Part shown: positions 1 to 9,593 of the stretch, piece after piece
How positions within the stretch are numbered: position 1 is the stretch's first letter
Layout: the number at the start of each line of letters is the position of its first letter
Notes under the pieces: generated by a model
The model's database searches: none
Told to the model about the DNA's origin: nothing
Seen by the model: only the letters and a program-made list of their open reading frames with translations
Translations under genes and position numbers: made by a program
Origin: an uncultured Jannaschia sp.
Lineage (GTDB): Bacteria > Pseudomonadota > Alphaproteobacteria > Rhodobacterales > Rhodobacteraceae
Reading direction: 5' to 3'
DNA: 64,000 nucleotides
Assembly: GCA_947494145.1 (NCBI GenBank)
Contig: CANLTZ010000011.1
Coordinates: forward strand, 118,105-182,104

Positions 1-410
1 GCCGGTCCATCCTGCGTTGGGCGGAAAACCTCGTGCAGACCATGCCGGTCGTCCGTTCGGTCTATGGCGGGCTCAAGCAGATCGCGGAAACCATTCTGGC
101 CCAGGACAATTCCAGCTTTGAGCGGGCCTGTCTGGTGGAATATCCGCGCCGGGGCATCTGGGCCATCGCCTTCGTGTCGACCAGCGCCAAGGGGGAAATC
201 CGGGCGCGCGCCGACCAGGCCATGCTGTCGGTCTTTCTGCCGACCACACCCAACCCCACATCGGGCTTTCTGCTGTTTTTGCCGGAAGAAGACGTCATCT
301 TGCTGGACATGAGCGTCGAGGATGCCGCCAAGCTCGTCATCTCAGCGGGCCTCGTCTATCCGGGCGAACGCCCGGAGGAAGCCCGCGAAGGTGCGGTGGC
401 AGTCAGCTAA
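1..410 (+). CDS. DUF502 family membrane protein, C-terminal part (5' end outside window)
   Basis: The reading frame is open from base 3 to a TAA at 408-410, so the gene begins left of the window; the GTG at 33 is only an internal codon. The visible 135 residues carry the conserved DUF502 tail: a region around MPVVRSVYGGLKQ, then LVEYPRRGIWAIAFVS, then VFLPTTPNPTSGFLLF and a final DMSVEDAAKLVIS segment. Members of this family are inner-membrane proteins with two N-terminal helices, which would lie upstream of the window. The molecular function of the family is unknown. Confidence 0.88.
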   Translation, partial: RSILRWAENLVQTMPVVRSVYGGLKQIAETILAQDNSSFERACLVEYPRRGIWAIAFVSTSAKGEIRARADQAMLSVFLPTTPNPTSGFLLFLPEEDVILLDMSVEDAAKLVISAGLVYPGERPEEAREGAVAVS

Positions 411-434
411 CCAACGACACCGGCCCGAGACGGC

Positions 435-695
435 TTACGCCTTGGGTGTATCGCGGTATTCCCCGTCGTGGATATGGTCCAGCCGGGCCTGCAAATCGTC
501 GGGCAGCGTTTCGGGCCGGACCATGACTTTGCCGTCATGGGCCGAGGCGATCTGCTCTGGTCCGATGACGATATCGCCGTAGCCTTCGAAATAGACGATC
601 AGGGTATCGGGCCGCACTTCGCGCACGGCGCCGATGCCGGTTTCGCCGTCGCGGATGAACACCTCATCTTCGATACGGATGGTGGAGAGCGGCAT
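435..695 (-). CDS. Small conserved hypothetical protein (86 aa)
   Basis: An 86-residue soluble acidic protein, tail-to-tail with the DUF502 gene. A strong AGGAGG ribosome site sits about 6 nt before its ATG, which supports translation. The N-terminal half (IEDEVFIRDGETGIGAVREV) alternates charged and hydrophobic residues like a small beta-barrel of the PRC or KOW type, but I cannot assign a family. No membrane segment or signal peptide is present. Function unknown. Confidence 0.7.
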   Translation of the reverse strand: MPLSTIRIEDEVFIRDGETGIGAVREVRPDTLIVYFEGYGDIVIGPEQIASAHDGKVMVRPETLPDDLQARLDHIHDGEYRDTPKA

Positions 696-813
696 GGGAT
701 CCTCCTCAGCTCACATGGCCCATGGTCGCATTTTCGCAGCCTTCGGCAAAGCGGGCATTGACCAGGCAGCGGGGCGGCTCACCTTTTGGTCTGTGCGTTT
801 GAGAGGTTTGCCC

Positions 814-1296
814 ATGCGCTGCGTCCTTCTTGGTGCCGCATTCCTGCTGGCCGCGCCCGCCCAGGCGGAGCTTCTGGCCCGCTTCACCGATGCGGCCCCC
901 GCCGACCGCCTGACGTTGAGCCATGCGGGCGGCTGCCCCTTGCAAGACACGGTGGTCACCATCGAACTGGCCCCGGCGGGTTTGATCTTGGATGTCACCG
1001 GCAGCGGCGCGGGCGTGGCCGTGTTCCAACCGCTGGTCGTGGAACGCGGGGCCGACCGGTTGGCCGCGGCCCCGGACCCACGCGACGGCGACACGTCCCT
1101 GCGGCTGAGCGTGGCGCGGTTGGCGGCAGGGGACGAAATCGCGATGACGCTGGATCTGGACGAGGCGGCCTCTGCCACGCCGACCCGCGTCTCGGGTGCG
1201 GAAATGGCGGGGGCTGTGCTGCGCATTGGGGATGGCGAGGCGGTGTTCGACACGAATGGCGAGGCGCGGTTGGCTTTGGTGGATTGTATCTCCTGA
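814..1296 (+). CDS. Secreted hypothetical protein, 'aggregation factor core'-like
   Basis: The ATG at 814 is chosen because a GAGAGG ribosome site lies just upstream and because it opens directly into a signal peptide (LLGAAFLLAAPAQAE, likely cut after AQA). The open frame runs further upstream to 634 but without signal features. The mature ~140 residues are rich in Gly, Ala, Asp and Thr with a beta pattern (DVTGSGAGVAVFQPLVVERG). I recall similar Rhodobacterales proteins labelled 'aggregation factor core'; that label is from memory and not proof of function. The protein probably acts in the periplasm or outside the cell. Confidence 0.65.
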   Translation: MRCVLLGAAFLLAAPAQAELLARFTDAAPADRLTLSHAGGCPLQDTVVTIELAPAGLILDVTGSGAGVAVFQPLVVERGADRLAAAPDPRDGDTSLRLSVARLAAGDEIAMTLDLDEAASATPTRVSGAEMAGAVLRIGDGEAVFDTNGEARLALVDCIS

Positions 1297-1348
1297 GGCT
1301 GCGGGGACACGGCGAATGGGACGGCGCGACCCTGCGCGGCGGGGGAAA

Positions 1349-1470
1349 GCCGGTCCATCGACGGGCCGCGGTTCGGCGATCTGACGGCTCTGCCAGGGCG
1401 CTTTATCGCGCGAAATCCGCAATCGCCCTGAACTGCGCGCCACGATCAGCCAGATCGCCAGGCTGGTCGC
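1349..1470 (+). repeat. Dispersed palindromic repeat, copy 1 (degenerate right half)
   Basis: Begins with GCCGGTCCATCGACGGGCC followed by GCGGTTCGGCGATCT, matching the left halves of copies at 17147, 41160 and 54614. The right half keeps only a CAGCCAGATCGCC piece and lacks the closing inverted arm. It lies between the 3' ends of the convergent genes ending at 1296 (+) and 1487 (-). Confidence 0.75.
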
Positions 1471-1486
1471 GCGTGCCGCACCAGAC

Positions 1487-2869
1487 CTATGCCAAAGCGG
1501 CCACCTGGGCCGCGAAGTCCTCGCCCCGGCGCTCGAAGCTGTCATATTGGTCGAAGCTGGCCGCCGCGGGCGCCAGCAGCACGGTGTCACCCGGCTCCGC
1601 CTCGGCGGCGGCGCGGGCGACGGCGCTGGCCATGTCCGTGCAGACCTCGGTGGCGATGCCCTGCCCCAAGGCCACGGCAAAGGCCGCCGCTTCGCGCCCG
1701 ATCACATAGGCCTTGGCGATGTGCGCGTAATGGGGATGCAGCGCCTCGAAGCTGCCTTCCTTCTGCAATCCGCCGACGATCCAACGGATGCGCGGAAAGG
1801 CGGCCAGGGCCTGGGCGGCGGCATCCACATTGGTGGCCTTGCTGTCATTGACGAAGGTCACGCCGCCGCGGGTCGCCACCACTTGGGAGCGGTGGGGCAA
1901 ACCGGGATAAGATCGCAGGCCTGCCTCGATCTCCCGCGGGGCGAGGCCCAGGGCGCGGGCGGCGGCCCAGGCGCAGCAGGCATTCTGGTGGTTGTGACGG
2001 CCCGGCAAGCCAGGGATGTCGCGCAAATCGACGCTGGCCACCTGGCGACCCTTGCGCATCTCGGCCAGCCAGCCCTTTCGCGCGGTCACCTGCCAGCCCG
2101 GCGTGGCCAGCTTGGCGGTGGAGACGCGGATGATCCGATCATCACCCACGGCGTCCTGAAGCTGGGTCGCCAGGAAGCGGCCTTCGTTTTCATCCACGCC
2201 GATCACCGCGCGGTCCGGCCCCCCTTCCGCAAAGAGCCGCCGCTTGGCCGCGAAATAGCCGCCGAAGCCGCCATGGCGGTCCAGATGGTCGGGCGAGAGG
2301 TTCGTGAAGACCGCCACATCCGGGGTGAGGGAACGGGCGAGTTCGGTCTGGTAGCTGGAAAGTTCCAACACGATGACATCATCGGGACCAGGACGGTCCA
2401 AGTCGAGCACGCCGCGCCCGATATTGCCTGCCAGATGGGCCTGCCGCCCCGCCTGGTCGAGTACGTGGTGCAAAAGCGCGGAGGTGGTGGATTTCCCATT
2501 GGAGCCGGTGATGGCGACGACACGGGGGGCCGCACCTTCCCAGCCGAGGGACCGGAAGAAGAGCCCGATATCGTTGTCTACCGCGACGCCAGCTTCCCAG
2601 GCCGCCGCGATGGCCGGGTGCGGCTGCGGGTAAAGATGGGGGATGCCGGGGCTGGTGATGAGCGCGGCCACCCCGTCCAGCGCGCCGGGCTTGGCCAGAT
2701 CGCGCGTCTCAAACCCTTCGGCCGCAGCCGCGTCGCGGCCCTGGGCGCCGTCGTCCCATGCAATGACCTCCGCACCGCCCGCCCGTAACGCCCGTGCTGC
2801 GGTCAGCCCCGTGCGACCAAGGCCCAACACGGCGACAGTCGTCCCGTCGTATCCGCGCACGGGGATCAT
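1487..2869 (-). CDS. murD: UDP-N-acetylmuramoylalanine--D-glutamate ligase
   Basis: Cytoplasmic ATP-dependent ligase that adds D-Glu to UDP-MurNAc-L-Ala in peptidoglycan precursor synthesis. The 460-residue protein has the N-terminal Rossmann loop LGLGRTG (about 15-21), the Mur ligase P-loop TGSNGKST (about 121-128) and the C-terminal ligase domain with NDSKATN. The ATG at 2869 is preferred over the upstream in-frame start at 2932 because it forms an ATGA overlap with the stop of the preceding gene (2866-2869) and has a GAAGGCGG ribosome site. It is the last gene of the leftward cell-wall cluster, next to repeat copy 1. Confidence 0.96.
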   Translation of the reverse strand: MIPVRGYDGTTVAVLGLGRTGLTAARALRAGGAEVIAWDDGAQGRDAAAAEGFETRDLAKPGALDGVAALITSPGIPHLYPQPHPAIAAAWEAGVAVDNDIGLFFRSLGWEGAAPRVVAITGSNGKSTTSALLHHVLDQAGRQAHLAGNIGRGVLDLDRPGPDDVIVLELSSYQTELARSLTPDVAVFTNLSPDHLDRHGGFGGYFAAKRRLFAEGGPDRAVIGVDENEGRFLATQLQDAVGDDRIIRVSTAKLATPGWQVTARKGWLAEMRKGRQVASVDLRDIPGLPGRHNHQNACCAWAAARALGLAPREIEAGLRSYPGLPHRSQVVATRGGVTFVNDSKATNVDAAAQALAAFPRIRWIVGGLQKEGSFEALHPHYAHIAKAYVIGREAAAFAVALGQGIATEVCTDMASAVARAAAEAEPGDTVLLAPAAASFDQYDSFERRGEDFAAQVAALA

Positions 2870-3282
2870 TTTGTAGCCGCCTTCGGGTCCAGTTCCAATA
2901 TTTGAGAGAAACCTCCTTCGGCCAAAATCCACACTACCGAAACCGGCATTCCAACGGTAGCGCCGAATGCGATAAGCGTCACTGCAATGACAAACGGACC
3001 CCGTAGAAGCAAAAACGGAGGGTTCAAATGCACGGTCATAGTGCGTGCCGCGTCGAAATAGGCTTTGACGCTTGCCATAGAAAACAGGCCTGTGAGCAAG
3101 CCAAAGAACATCATCCCGGCAATGCCCGACGCGCCAGACAAGAGGTTAGGCGCGGGCGCCCTCGTGAGAGCCCATGAGGTTGCGGCGAGTACAGCCAACC
3201 CGCTCACCAACAAAGATAATCGCGCGGCATGTTCCCAAGTCTTTAGCGCATACGCCTCTTCCAAATCCTGACGATCTGTCAT
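2866..3282 (-). CDS. Hypothetical membrane protein (138 aa)
   Basis: Predicted inner-membrane protein with about three to four hydrophobic segments ([56 protein letters not shown]) after an acidic N-terminus. The ATG at 3282 gives a 4-bp ATGA overlap with the upstream small gene, and its own stop overlaps the murD start the same way, so the three genes look translationally coupled. No family recognised; the coupling to murD suggests co-expression with cell-wall synthesis but does not prove a role in it. Confidence 0.75.
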   Translation of the reverse strand: MTDRQDLEEAYALKTWEHAARLSLLVSGLAVLAATSWALTRAPAPNLLSGASGIAGMMFFGLLTGLFSMASVKAYFDAARTMTVHLNPPFLLLRGPFVIAVTLIAFGATVGMPVSVVWILAEGGFSQILELDPKAATK

Positions 3283-3494
3283 GACTGGTCTGCTGCTCCG
3301 ATATCCCACCCGAACCGGCGGAGTTCCTGCCAGCCGTCGCCCAAGGGCGGCTTGGCCTCACCCATTGTCGCAGCACGGTAGCCCTGGGCCACGGGCCAGC
3401 CCAGGATCACGAGCCCAAACAGCAGGGCCAGCGCACCGAGCCGGGCGGCTTTGACCGAAAGGGCCAGGGGGTTTTGCGGCTGTCTATTTGCCAT
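3279..3494 (-). CDS. Small membrane protein (71 aa)
   Basis: One transmembrane segment (LGALALLFGLVILGWPVA), then a short soluble tail ending WDIGAADQS. The ATG at 3494 is a reasonable start; an alternative ATG at 3575 would encode MIIRTNNR directly through the palindrome at 3554-3573, and neither has a clear ribosome site. Its stop overlaps the next gene by 4 bp. Function unknown. Confidence 0.55.
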   Translation of the reverse strand: MANRQPQNPLALSVKAARLGALALLFGLVILGWPVAQGYRAATMGEAKPPLGDGWQELRRFGWDIGAADQS

Positions 3495-3553
3495 GGCCGC
3501 AAATGACCCGTTTTCCGCGGCAGAGGCAATGCGATGGTGGCTGGGCTGGAGGC

Positions 3554-3573
3554 GATTATTCGTACGAATAATC
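3554..3573. repeat. Perfect 20-bp palindrome, copy A
   Basis: GATTATTCGTACGAATAATC is its own reverse complement and occurs again, identical, at 4560-4579. Both copies are preceded by GGAGGC on the + strand, so they also form a direct repeat of about 26 bp. The two copies bracket a single lower-GC gene. It has no loop or T-run, so a terminator role is unlikely; a repressor operator or a recombination site is possible. Confidence 0.85.
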
Positions 3574-3679
3574 ATGGCGCCTGTGGCTCTGACAGGCCTT
3601 TCTGCGAGGGCCTTGATCTTTTCCGAAAGTGCGCAATGTCTGCACTGGGGCGGGCAGAGATGACAGAAAGGCCTATGGA

Positions 3680-4549
3680 GTGAAAGTGTTCGGTATCGCC
3701 GTCCTTTGCGGCATTGTCGGCTGGTGGGTCTATGCGACAGCGCAGCAAGACCCGTTTGTGGTGCCGGTGCAGCGCTATGGCGATTACGGAGAATGGGAGC
3801 CAGACCGCGAACTGACCTTTCGGTTTGAGGATTGGCGAGGCCAGGACAGGGTTACGGGTCGTTACGCCGTATTCAGCTTCCCAATCGGCCACACCCAACG
3901 TTTGTCGTCCGGCACTCCCGACGAAGGAAGTACAGGCGGCACGGATCTTCAACATCGCATGGCGTTCGGCGCGGACGGAACGGTCGAAATCCTGCCCCAG
4001 GCGACCGAGGAGGCCGACTGGAACTATGGGTCTATTGCTCCTCCGTTCTACGAGACGAGCATAAGCCCATTCTCGTACACCGGAGGGCTGATCCGCCAAA
4101 GCATGGTAGAAGCAAAGCAACGCGACAAACCGTTCCCAGGCTATGAGTTGAACCAGTTTAGTCAGGCGGACGCGAGCGAATTGCATTACATCGGCGAGCA
4201 TTGTGGCTTCGACATGTTCGAGTCGGTTGCCTACCGCGAATGGCATGACAGGCCTCGACCCTTCGACCTCGACAGGGCTCCTCCGCCCGACGTGGCGCCG
4301 CCCTTCGACCGGGCAAGGGTGTTTGGTTGGCCGAGTGCCGACGGCGTTACTTACGACTTCGGCGTCATTTGCGAGGACAGGAGCGCCTGCGTCGTTGGCG
4401 TCCGCCAACGTCCTTGGCTGAACGTCAGCTTCCAATTCAGGCGCCCCTGGCTCTGCGACATTCCAAAGGTCGTCCCGGCGCATCTCGACTGGCTGGAAAG
4501 CCGGATCGTCGAGGAAGAAACCGAAATTCTAAACCCTGACTATCGGTAA
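3680..4549 (+). CDS. Hypothetical membrane-anchored protein in a palindrome-flanked segment
   Basis: A 289-residue protein with one N-terminal hydrophobic segment (VFGIAVLCGIVGWWVYA), probably a signal anchor, followed by a polar, Trp- and Tyr-rich domain with several cysteines (about 190 and 240-265). The GTG at 3680 places the anchor at the very N-terminus; an upstream start at 3629 is possible. It is on the opposite strand from the surrounding cell-wall genes, its GC content is visibly lower than theirs, and identical 20-bp palindromes lie on both sides, which suggests later acquisition. No family recognised. Confidence 0.6.
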   Translation: MKVFGIAVLCGIVGWWVYATAQQDPFVVPVQRYGDYGEWEPDRELTFRFEDWRGQDRVTGRYAVFSFPIGHTQRLSSGTPDEGSTGGTDLQHRMAFGADGTVEILPQATEEADWNYGSIAPPFYETSISPFSYTGGLIRQSMVEAKQRDKPFPGYELNQFSQADASELHYIGEHCGFDMFESVAYREWHDRPRPFDLDRAPPPDVAPPFDRARVFGWPSADGVTYDFGVICEDRSACVVGVRQRPWLNVSFQFRRPWLCDIPKVVPAHLDWLESRIVEEETEILNPDYR

Positions 4550-4559
4550 GCGGAGGCGC

Positions 4560-4579
4560 GATTATTCGTACGAATAATC
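4560..4579. repeat. Perfect 20-bp palindrome, copy B
   Basis: Identical to 3554-3573, about 1,006 bp away, just after the stop of the lone + strand gene and just before the 3' end of the SDR gene. See copy A. Confidence 0.85.
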
Positions 4580-4585
4580 GGGCCG

Positions 4586-5218
4586 CTACCATTCGATGGG
4601 CCGGCGGTCGCGGAAGAAGCCGCCCGTGGGGCCGTTGTCTGGCAGCGTGGCTAGCCAGATGGCGGTGTCGGCCCCGTCTTCGGGCGTGCGGGTGGCGCCC
4701 GGGCCGCCCATGCGGGTGCGCACCCAGCCGGGGCACATGGCGTTCACTTTGACACCGCGCGGGCCTTGGCTTGCGGCCCGGACCGTCAGCGCGTTGAGCG
4801 CGGCTTTGCCAACGGCATAGGCGCCGCCTCCGCCCAAGCCTTCCGCGAAGCTGCCCCAGCCGGAGGACACGTTCACCACCCGCCCCGCCTGCCCCATGCC
4901 GGGCAGAAGCGCCCGCATCAGACGGAAAGGTGCGCGGACCATGACCGCCATGGTGACGTCGAAATGCGCGAGGTCGTCCCACAGGCCTTCATCCCACAAG
5001 ACGCCTGCATTGTTCACCAGGACATCCACGTGTCCCACTTGCGCCAGCGCGGCATCCATGGACGTGTCGTCCTGGAGGTCCATGGTGACGGTCGCGCAGC
5101 CGTCGGGCCCGGTGCCGTCACGGCTGGCGACAATCACATCCAGCCCCCGGTCGCGCAGGCCTTCGGCGATGGCTTGACCGATGCCGCGATTGCCGCCGGT
5201 GACGAGGGCTCGGGTCAT
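4586..5218 (-). CDS. Short-chain dehydrogenase/reductase
   Basis: A 210-residue NAD(P)-dependent oxidoreductase of the classical SDR type. It has the cofactor loop TGGNRGIG (residues 8-15), the NNAG motif (about 70), a catalytic Ser in VNVSSGW and the YAVGK active-site pair. The early cluster of basic and small residues after the first beta strand does not settle NADH versus NADPH. The protein is shorter than typical 250-residue members, ending soon after the substrate loop. The substrate cannot be predicted; it sits inside the cell-wall cluster but has no obvious link to it. Confidence 0.9.
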   Translation of the reverse strand: MTRALVTGGNRGIGQAIAEGLRDRGLDVIVASRDGTGPDGCATVTMDLQDDTSMDAALAQVGHVDVLVNNAGVLWDEGLWDDLAHFDVTMAVMVRAPFRLMRALLPGMGQAGRVVNVSSGWGSFAEGLGGGGAYAVGKAALNALTVRAASQGPRGVKVNAMCPGWVRTRMGGPGATRTPEDGADTAIWLATLPDNGPTGGFFRDRRPIEW

Positions 5219-5264
5219 GGTGTGTCCTTTCTTGAGCGGTCGCCCCTGCTTGCGAACGATGTTT

Positions 5265-5636
5265 TCACCCGGCGGCCAGGGCGTGCAGCAGGTCGAGCGC
5301 GCGGGCCGCGTGGCGGGCGGGGACGAAGGCGTGGTCGTGGTGGTGTCCGGCCACCATGTTGCAGGCGATGCCCGCCTCGGCCAAAGCGGTGGCGACAGCG
5401 GCCGTCAGACCCACCCCTTCCAAAGACGAATGGACGCGCAGCGTGATGCGGCGCATGGGGGGCGCATCGGCGGGGGCGTCGTCGGCCGGGATTATGGCCG
5501 ACAGGCCTTCGTCTTCGCGGATGGTCGCCAGAATCCGTGCGCCTTCTGGCGGGTCGGTGACGAAGGCCCAGTCGCCCGGCGTCAATTCCGGGTCCATACC
5601 CGTGACCATGGCGGCCCCGTCGCTCACCCGGGTCAC
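5265..5636 (-). CDS. ACT domain-containing protein
   Basis: The GTG at 5636 overlaps the mraY stop (GTGA, 5633-5636), which fixes the start and suggests coupled translation; a longer open frame reading into mraY is a shadow. The 123 residues begin [13 protein letters not shown] after a short leader and contain an ACT-like beta-alpha-beta fold with [17 protein letters not shown] and [17 protein letters not shown] domains usually bind amino acids. A role as ligand sensor next to lipid I synthesis is speculation. Confidence 0.8.
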   Translation of the reverse strand: MTRVSDGAAMVTGMDPELTPGDWAFVTDPPEGARILATIREDEGLSAIIPADDAPADAPPMRRITLRVHSSLEGVGLTAAVATALAEAGIACNMVAGHHHDHAFVPARHAARALDLLHALAAG

Positions 5637-6715
5637 CGGACTTTCAGCGTGGCCAGCCCGATCAGCGCCAGGATCAGCGCGATGATCCAGAAGCGGATCA
5701 CCACTTGGGGCTCGGCCCAGCCCTTCTTTTCGAAATGGTGGTGGATCGGCGCCATCAGGAAGACGCGCTTTCCGGTGCGCTTGAAGTAGAGGACCTGGAC
5801 GATCACCGACAAAGCCTCGGCCACGAAGACGCCGCCGATGATGGCCCAGACCAATTCGTGCTTGGTGATGACGGCTACGGTGCCGAGCGCCCCGCCCAGG
5901 GCAAGCGAACCGGTATCGCCCATGAAAACGGCGGCTGGCGGTGCGTTGTACCAAAGAAAGCCCAAGCCCCCACCGATGAGACCCGCGGCGAAGATCAAAA
6001 GCTCGCCGGTGCCGGGCACGTAGTGGACGCCCAGATATTCGGTGAAATCGGTGCGGCCCACCGCGTAGGCGATGACGCCCAGCGTGCCCGCCGCGATCAT
6101 CACCGGCATGATGGCCAACCCGTCCAGCCCGTCCGTCAGATTCACCGCATTGGCCGAGCCCACGATGACGATCATCACGAAGGGGATGTAGATCAGCCCC
6201 ATATTGATCAGCACATCGGCGAAAACCGGAACGGCAAGCTGGCCCTGCAACGCCTCCGGATGGGTATAGAGTGCGACCAGACCGGCCGCCGCCGCGATGA
6301 CGAAGCCCAGCCCCAGGCGCACGCGGGCGGGCACGCCCTTGGTATTGCCCGCGCTGACCTTGGCGTAATCGTCGATGAAGCCGATGGCCCCGAAGCTGAT
6401 CGTCACCGCCAGCACCAGCCAGACATAGGGGTTGTCGAGCCGCCCGAAGAGCAGCGTCGCCACCGTCACCGCGCCCAGGATCAGCACGCCGCCCATTGTG
6501 GGGGTGCCTGCCTTGGCGAAATGCGTCTCGGGGCCGTCATCGCGGATGGGCTGGCCCTTGCCCTGGCGGCGGCGCAGCAGGTTGATCAGCGGCGGCCCGA
6601 AGATGAACCCGAAGATGAGCGCCGTAAGGAAGGCCAGTCCCGCGCGCACGGTGATGTAGCGGAACAGGTTGAAGACGTCGCCGCCGTCGGAAAATGTGGT
6701 GAGCCAGTAGAACAT
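5633..6715 (-). CDS. mraY: Phospho-N-acetylmuramoyl-pentapeptide transferase
   Basis: Integral membrane enzyme (360 aa, about ten helices) that transfers phospho-MurNAc-pentapeptide from UDP to undecaprenyl phosphate, forming lipid I. Family marks are the DDYAK aspartates (about 115), [21 protein letters not shown] and [12 protein letters not shown] near the C-terminus. Starts 2 bp after the murF stop, in the normal dcw order murF-mraY. Full length. Confidence 0.98.
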   Translation of the reverse strand: MFYWLTTFSDGGDVFNLFRYITVRAGLAFLTALIFGFIFGPPLINLLRRRQGKGQPIRDDGPETHFAKAGTPTMGGVLILGAVTVATLLFGRLDNPYVWLVLAVTISFGAIGFIDDYAKVSAGNTKGVPARVRLGLGFVIAAAAGLVALYTHPEALQGQLAVPVFADVLINMGLIYIPFVMIVIVGSANAVNLTDGLDGLAIMPVMIAAGTLGVIAYAVGRTDFTEYLGVHYVPGTGELLIFAAGLIGGGLGFLWYNAPPAAVFMGDTGSLALGGALGTVAVITKHELVWAIIGGVFVAEALSVIVQVLYFKRTGKRVFLMAPIHHHFEKKGWAEPQVVIRFWIIALILALIGLATLKVR

Positions 6716-6717
6716 TG

Positions 6718-8094
6718 TTACTCCTCAGCGGCATCCAGGGCGCGCAGGCCATCGACCAGCATGGACATCTTCATCGAAAGGGAGCCCTTGATCAGCACGA
6801 CCGCCCCAGGGGTCAGGCTGTCGCGGATCAGAGGCAGAAGGTCGGAAGCGGCCTCGACATGTTCGCCGCGTCGGTTGGGTGGCAGCGCTGTGTGAAGGTG
6901 GGCCATGAGGGGGCCCACGGTGTGGACGACGCGCAGATGCGCCATGGCCGGGTGCGCGGCCAAGGCGGCGTGCAGGTCGGGGCCGGTGGGGCCCAGTTCC
7001 TTCATGTCGCCCAGAATGGCGATGCGGGGCGCGGCGGCGCTGGCGGCCAGCAGATCAAGTGCTGCGCTCACGGAAGCGGGGTTGGCGTTATAGGCATCGT
7101 CGATCAGGTCCAGCGGTGCCGCATCGGGATGCAGGTGGATGGCATGGCGGCGGCCCCGTCCATCGGGTGGAGACCAGTCGGAAAGGGATAGCGCGGCGCG
7201 GGCCACATCGGCGCCCACGGCATGGCAGGCGGCCAGGACGGCCAGGGCGTTGGTCGCGAAATGGGCGCCGGGCGTGCCGATGCGGAAGGTAAGCGGGCCA
7301 AGGGGCGTCTGCGCCGCGCAGGTGACGGCATCGGCGGAGGTGCTGTGATCCGTCAGCGTCCAATCGGCGCCGGGTTTGGCACCGAAGGACACATTGCCCT
7401 GTTCGGCCAGAATGGGCGCGGTGTCCACATCGGCGTTCCAGATGGCGGCGCCCCCCTCCTCCAACCCCTCGAAGATGGAGGCTTTTTCGCGCGCGATGCC
7501 ATCAATGCCGTCTTCGGGGAAGCCTTCCAGGTGGACGGGCGCCACGGTGGTGACCATGGCCACATGGGGTCGGGCCATCCGCGACAGCGGGGCGATTTCG
7601 CCGGGATGGTTCATGCCGATTTCGACCACGGCATAATCGGCATCGGGCGGGATGGCGGCCAGGGTCAGCGGCACGCCCCAATGGTTGTTGTAGGATTTGA
7701 TGGCGGCATGGGTTCGGCCCTGCGCGGCCAGGCAATGGCGCAGCATTTCCTTGGTCGAAGTCTTGCCCACACTGCCGGTCACCGCGATGACGCGGGCCTG
7801 GCTGCGGGCGCGGGCGGCACGACCCAGGGCTTCAAGCGCGGTTTGAACGTCTTCCACCAGCAAAAGCGGCGCGTCTTCGCAGCCCTCGGGGAAGCGGCTG
7901 ACCAAGGCGGCAGAGGCACCGGTATCTAGCGCGGCGCGGACGAAATCATGGCCGTCGCGCGCCGCTGTAAGCGCCACGAACATCTGGCCGGGCGCAATTG
8001 CGCGGCTGTCGATGCCGAAGCCGGTAACCGCCCAGTCGCCCTGGGCGCGACCCCCGGTGGCGGTGGCGGCGTCGGTGGCTGTCCAAAGCGTCAT
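6718..8094 (-). CDS. murF: UDP-N-acetylmuramoyl-tripeptide--D-alanyl-D-alanine ligase
   Basis: Cytoplasmic Mur ligase (458 aa) that adds D-Ala-D-Ala to complete the pentapeptide precursor. The ATP loop [12 protein letters not shown] lies at about 106-117, followed by the IGMNHPGEI substrate segment and the DAYNANP motif of the C-terminal domain. The start overlaps the murE stop by 4 bp (ATGA, 8091-8094). Full length for the family. Confidence 0.97.
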   Translation of the reverse strand: MTLWTATDAATATGGRAQGDWAVTGFGIDSRAIAPGQMFVALTAARDGHDFVRAALDTGASAALVSRFPEGCEDAPLLLVEDVQTALEALGRAARARSQARVIAVTGSVGKTSTKEMLRHCLAAQGRTHAAIKSYNNHWGVPLTLAAIPPDADYAVVEIGMNHPGEIAPLSRMARPHVAMVTTVAPVHLEGFPEDGIDGIAREKASIFEGLEEGGAAIWNADVDTAPILAEQGNVSFGAKPGADWTLTDHSTSADAVTCAAQTPLGPLTFRIGTPGAHFATNALAVLAACHAVGADVARAALSLSDWSPPDGRGRRHAIHLHPDAAPLDLIDDAYNANPASVSAALDLLAASAAAPRIAILGDMKELGPTGPDLHAALAAHPAMAHLRVVHTVGPLMAHLHTALPPNRRGEHVEAASDLLPLIRDSLTPGAVVLIKGSLSMKMSMLVDGLRALDAAEE

Positions 8095-9545
8095 GCCTCC
8101 CGCCCCTCTAGCGCGGCCACGGAAAGGGAGGCCTGTTCGACGTCATCGAAGGGCAGCACCATATCGCCGACGGTCTGGCCGGTTTCGTGCCCCTTGCCCA
8201 TGACCAGAAGGGCGTCGCCCGGTTGCAACATGCCTGCGCCGCGCAGGATGGCCTCCGCCCGGTCGCCCAATTCCACGGCCCCGGGCGCGCCTTCCAGCAC
8301 CGCGGCGCGGATGGTGGCCGGGTCTTCGGAGCGGGGGTTGTCGTCGGTGACGATAACGACATCGCCGTGGGCGGCGGCGGCTTTGCCCATGAGGGGGCGC
8401 TTGCCAGTGTCGCGGTCACCGCCCGCGCCGATGATGGCCACGATGCGGCCCATGACATGGGGGCGCAACGCCTTGAGGGCGGTCGCGATCGCATCGGGGG
8501 TGTGGGCGTAATCCACGAAGATGGCGGCGCCATTGTCGCGGGTGGCGGCCAGTTGCATCCGACCGCGCACGCCGGTGAGCTTGGGGAGCGCGGCAAAGGT
8601 CGCCTCCGCGTCTTCGCCGCCGCCGATGACAAGGCCCGCGGCAAGCAGCGCATTGGCCGCCTGGAACCCGCCGATGAGGCCCAGCCGGGCCGAAGAGGCG
8701 CGGCCTTGCCATTGGAACAGCACCTCTTGCCCGGTGGCGTCAAAGCGTTGGGCGGTGATGCGCAGGCGCGCGGCTTCGTTTTGGCCCACGCCGATGACTT
8801 CCTGCCCCCGGGCCTCGCAATCGGCGGCAAGATCGGGGCCGCGCGGGTCGTCGAGGTTGACCACCGCCACCCCGTCGCCTGGCAGCAGCCGGTTGAACAA
8901 TCCGGCCTTGGCCTGGAAATAGGCCTCCATCGTGCCGTGATAGTCCAGATGGTCCTGCGTGAGGTTCGTGAACCCCGCCGCGGCCAGGCGCACGGCTTCC
9001 AGGCGGCGCTGGTCGAGCCCGTGGGACGACGCCTCCATTGCGGCATGGGTGATGCCAAATTCTGCCATTTCGGCCAAAAGCTTATGGAGTGTGATGGGCT
9101 CAGGCGTGGTGTGGGGCGACGGCGCGTGGAAGGCCCCTTCCACACCGGTCGTGCCGATATTGGCCGCAGGCAGGCCCAAGGCTTCCCAGATCTGGCGGGT
9201 GAACGCCGCGACCGAGGTTTTGCCGTTGGTCCCGGTCACGGCGACCATGGTCTGGGGCTGCGAGCCCGCCATCAGGGCCGCGGCAAAGGCCAGGGCCGCG
9301 CGCGGGTCTTCGACGGTGATGACGGGCGCGCCATCGGGCAGGATGGCGGCGCCCGCGGGGTCGGTCAGCACGGCCACGGCGCCGCGCGCCAGGGCGTCGG
9401 CGGCGAAGCGCGCGCCATGGGTGGTGCTGCCCGGCAGGGCCGCGAACAGATCGCCGGGCCGGACCTTGCGATTGTCCACAGCGAGCCCTGCCACCGAGAT
9501 CCCGGCGGGCCCCGTCAGTCCCAATTCAGATAGCGTCTTTTCCAT
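8091..9545 (-). CDS. murE: UDP-N-acetylmuramoyl-tripeptide synthetase (meso-DAP adding)
   Basis: Adds the third amino acid to UDP-MurNAc-L-Ala-D-Glu. The 484-residue protein has the P-loop TGTNGKTS (about 104-111), the ASSHGLDQ motif and the DNPRSEDP motif; DNPR is the signature of enzymes that use meso-diaminopimelate, as expected for a Gram-negative. It is preceded by ftsI with a 48-bp gap and overlaps murF. Confidence 0.97.
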   Translation of the reverse strand: MEKTLSELGLTGPAGISVAGLAVDNRKVRPGDLFAALPGSTTHGARFAADALARGAVAVLTDPAGAAILPDGAPVITVEDPRAALAFAAALMAGSQPQTMVAVTGTNGKTSVAAFTRQIWEALGLPAANIGTTGVEGAFHAPSPHTTPEPITLHKLLAEMAEFGITHAAMEASSHGLDQRRLEAVRLAAAGFTNLTQDHLDYHGTMEAYFQAKAGLFNRLLPGDGVAVVNLDDPRGPDLAADCEARGQEVIGVGQNEAARLRITAQRFDATGQEVLFQWQGRASSARLGLIGGFQAANALLAAGLVIGGGEDAEATFAALPKLTGVRGRMQLAATRDNGAAIFVDYAHTPDAIATALKALRPHVMGRIVAIIGAGGDRDTGKRPLMGKAAAAHGDVVIVTDDNPRSEDPATIRAAVLEGAPGAVELGDRAEAILRGAGMLQPGDALLVMGKGHETGQTVGDMVLPFDDVEQASLSVAALEGREA

Positions 9546-9593
9546 CCGCGCCCCCTGGGCCGTGCGCTTAACGTCCCCTGCGCCGTGCGTCCA

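Noticed and set aside
3572..4483. A 303-codon minus-strand open frame opposite the palindrome-flanked gene
   Set aside because: No ribosome site, no hydrophobic or conserved segment; composition is what a high-GC antisense frame gives. The + strand protein has a membrane anchor and natural amino-acid use.
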